A stretch of DNA of 64,000 nt. Origin: Spirosoma sp. 48-14. GTDB lineage: Bacteria > Bacteroidota > Bacteroidia > Cytophagales > Spirosomataceae. Both the position numbers and the translations under genes were made by a program. The stretch is from NCBI RefSeq assembly GCF_001898575.1, contig NZ_MKUD01000058.1, positions 248,001 through 312,000 on the forward strand, given 5' to 3'. Under the pieces are notes generated by a model. That model saw nothing but the letters and a program-made list of their open reading frames with translations. It was not told where the DNA came from and did not search any database. Shown piece by piece: positions 63,964 through 64,000 of the stretch; positions within the stretch are counted from its first letter, which is position 1; each line of letters begins with the position of its first letter.

Positions 63964-64000
63964 TCCATCCTCACGGATTTAGTAAAGAAATAGTAAGCAG

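Overview
The window looks like chromosome of a Bacteroidota bacterium of the order Cytophagales, most like Spirosoma and relatives. The grounds are a SusC/SusD pair, several TonB-linked and beta-barrel outer-membrane proteins, a beta-propeller sensor kinase, LytS/LytR-type two-component genes, TAnnTTTG promoter elements instead of sigma70 boxes, and few Shine-Dalgarno sequences. The genus is an inference from gene content, not from a marker gene. No rRNA, tRNA, CRISPR array, transposase or integrase was recognised.

Layout. 1-14 kb: a TonB receptor cut by the window start, a PPK2 kinase, MsrA, a small beta-barrel protein, a prolyl oligopeptidase, an orphan propeller histidine kinase, a DEDDh exonuclease, an S41 peptidase and an EamA transporter. 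13.8-19.6 kb: the conserved fatty-acid/translation block DUF177-rpmF-plsX-fabH-efp-accB-accC. 19.7-23.4 kb: a sodium/solute symporter, a serine hydrolase and a myo-inositol oxygenase, which read as an inositol uptake and oxidation unit. 23.4-30.4 kb: an AT-rich four-gene island with no familiar function. It holds an EcsC-like membrane protein, two GNAT-like proteins and a 1239-residue membrane protein whose N-terminus is a degenerate copy of the same GNAT-like domain. This is the best candidate for an undescribed system. 30.4-39 kb: ABM monooxygenase with a Tat-exported amine oxidase, a second symporter, DinB, NUDIX, Dps, a Doc-type toxin-antitoxin pair, L-2-hydroxyglutarate oxidase and a TrpD-like protein. 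39.4-43 kb: a SWIM-SNF2 helicase. 43-47.5 kb: a GMC oxidoreductase, an exported esterase and a Tat-exported Gfo/Idh dehydrogenase. 47.7-59.5 kb: AraC and DUF1398 genes, then a LacI-controlled glycan/sugar locus (SusC, SusD, sialidase-like protein with LamG, D-lyxose-isomerase-like protein, BASS transporter). 59.5-64 kb: a PAS kinase, a LytR/LytS pair and a DoxX-like protein.

How it fits together. The LacI regulator sits divergent to susC and two repeated near-palindromic sites lie between them, so the locus probably responds to a sugar imported by SusCD and processed by the downstream enzymes. The LytR/LytS pair faces the DoxX gene across a region with two repeats resembling LytTR-binding sites. 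The window is also rich in long, perfect intergenic hairpins. Some are ordinary terminators; several others lie directly against start codons (accC, the EcsC-like gene, the first GNAT gene) or form a loopless 64-bp palindrome. All coordinates, motif positions and repeats were read by eye; family assignments rest on motif recognition and were not checked by any search.
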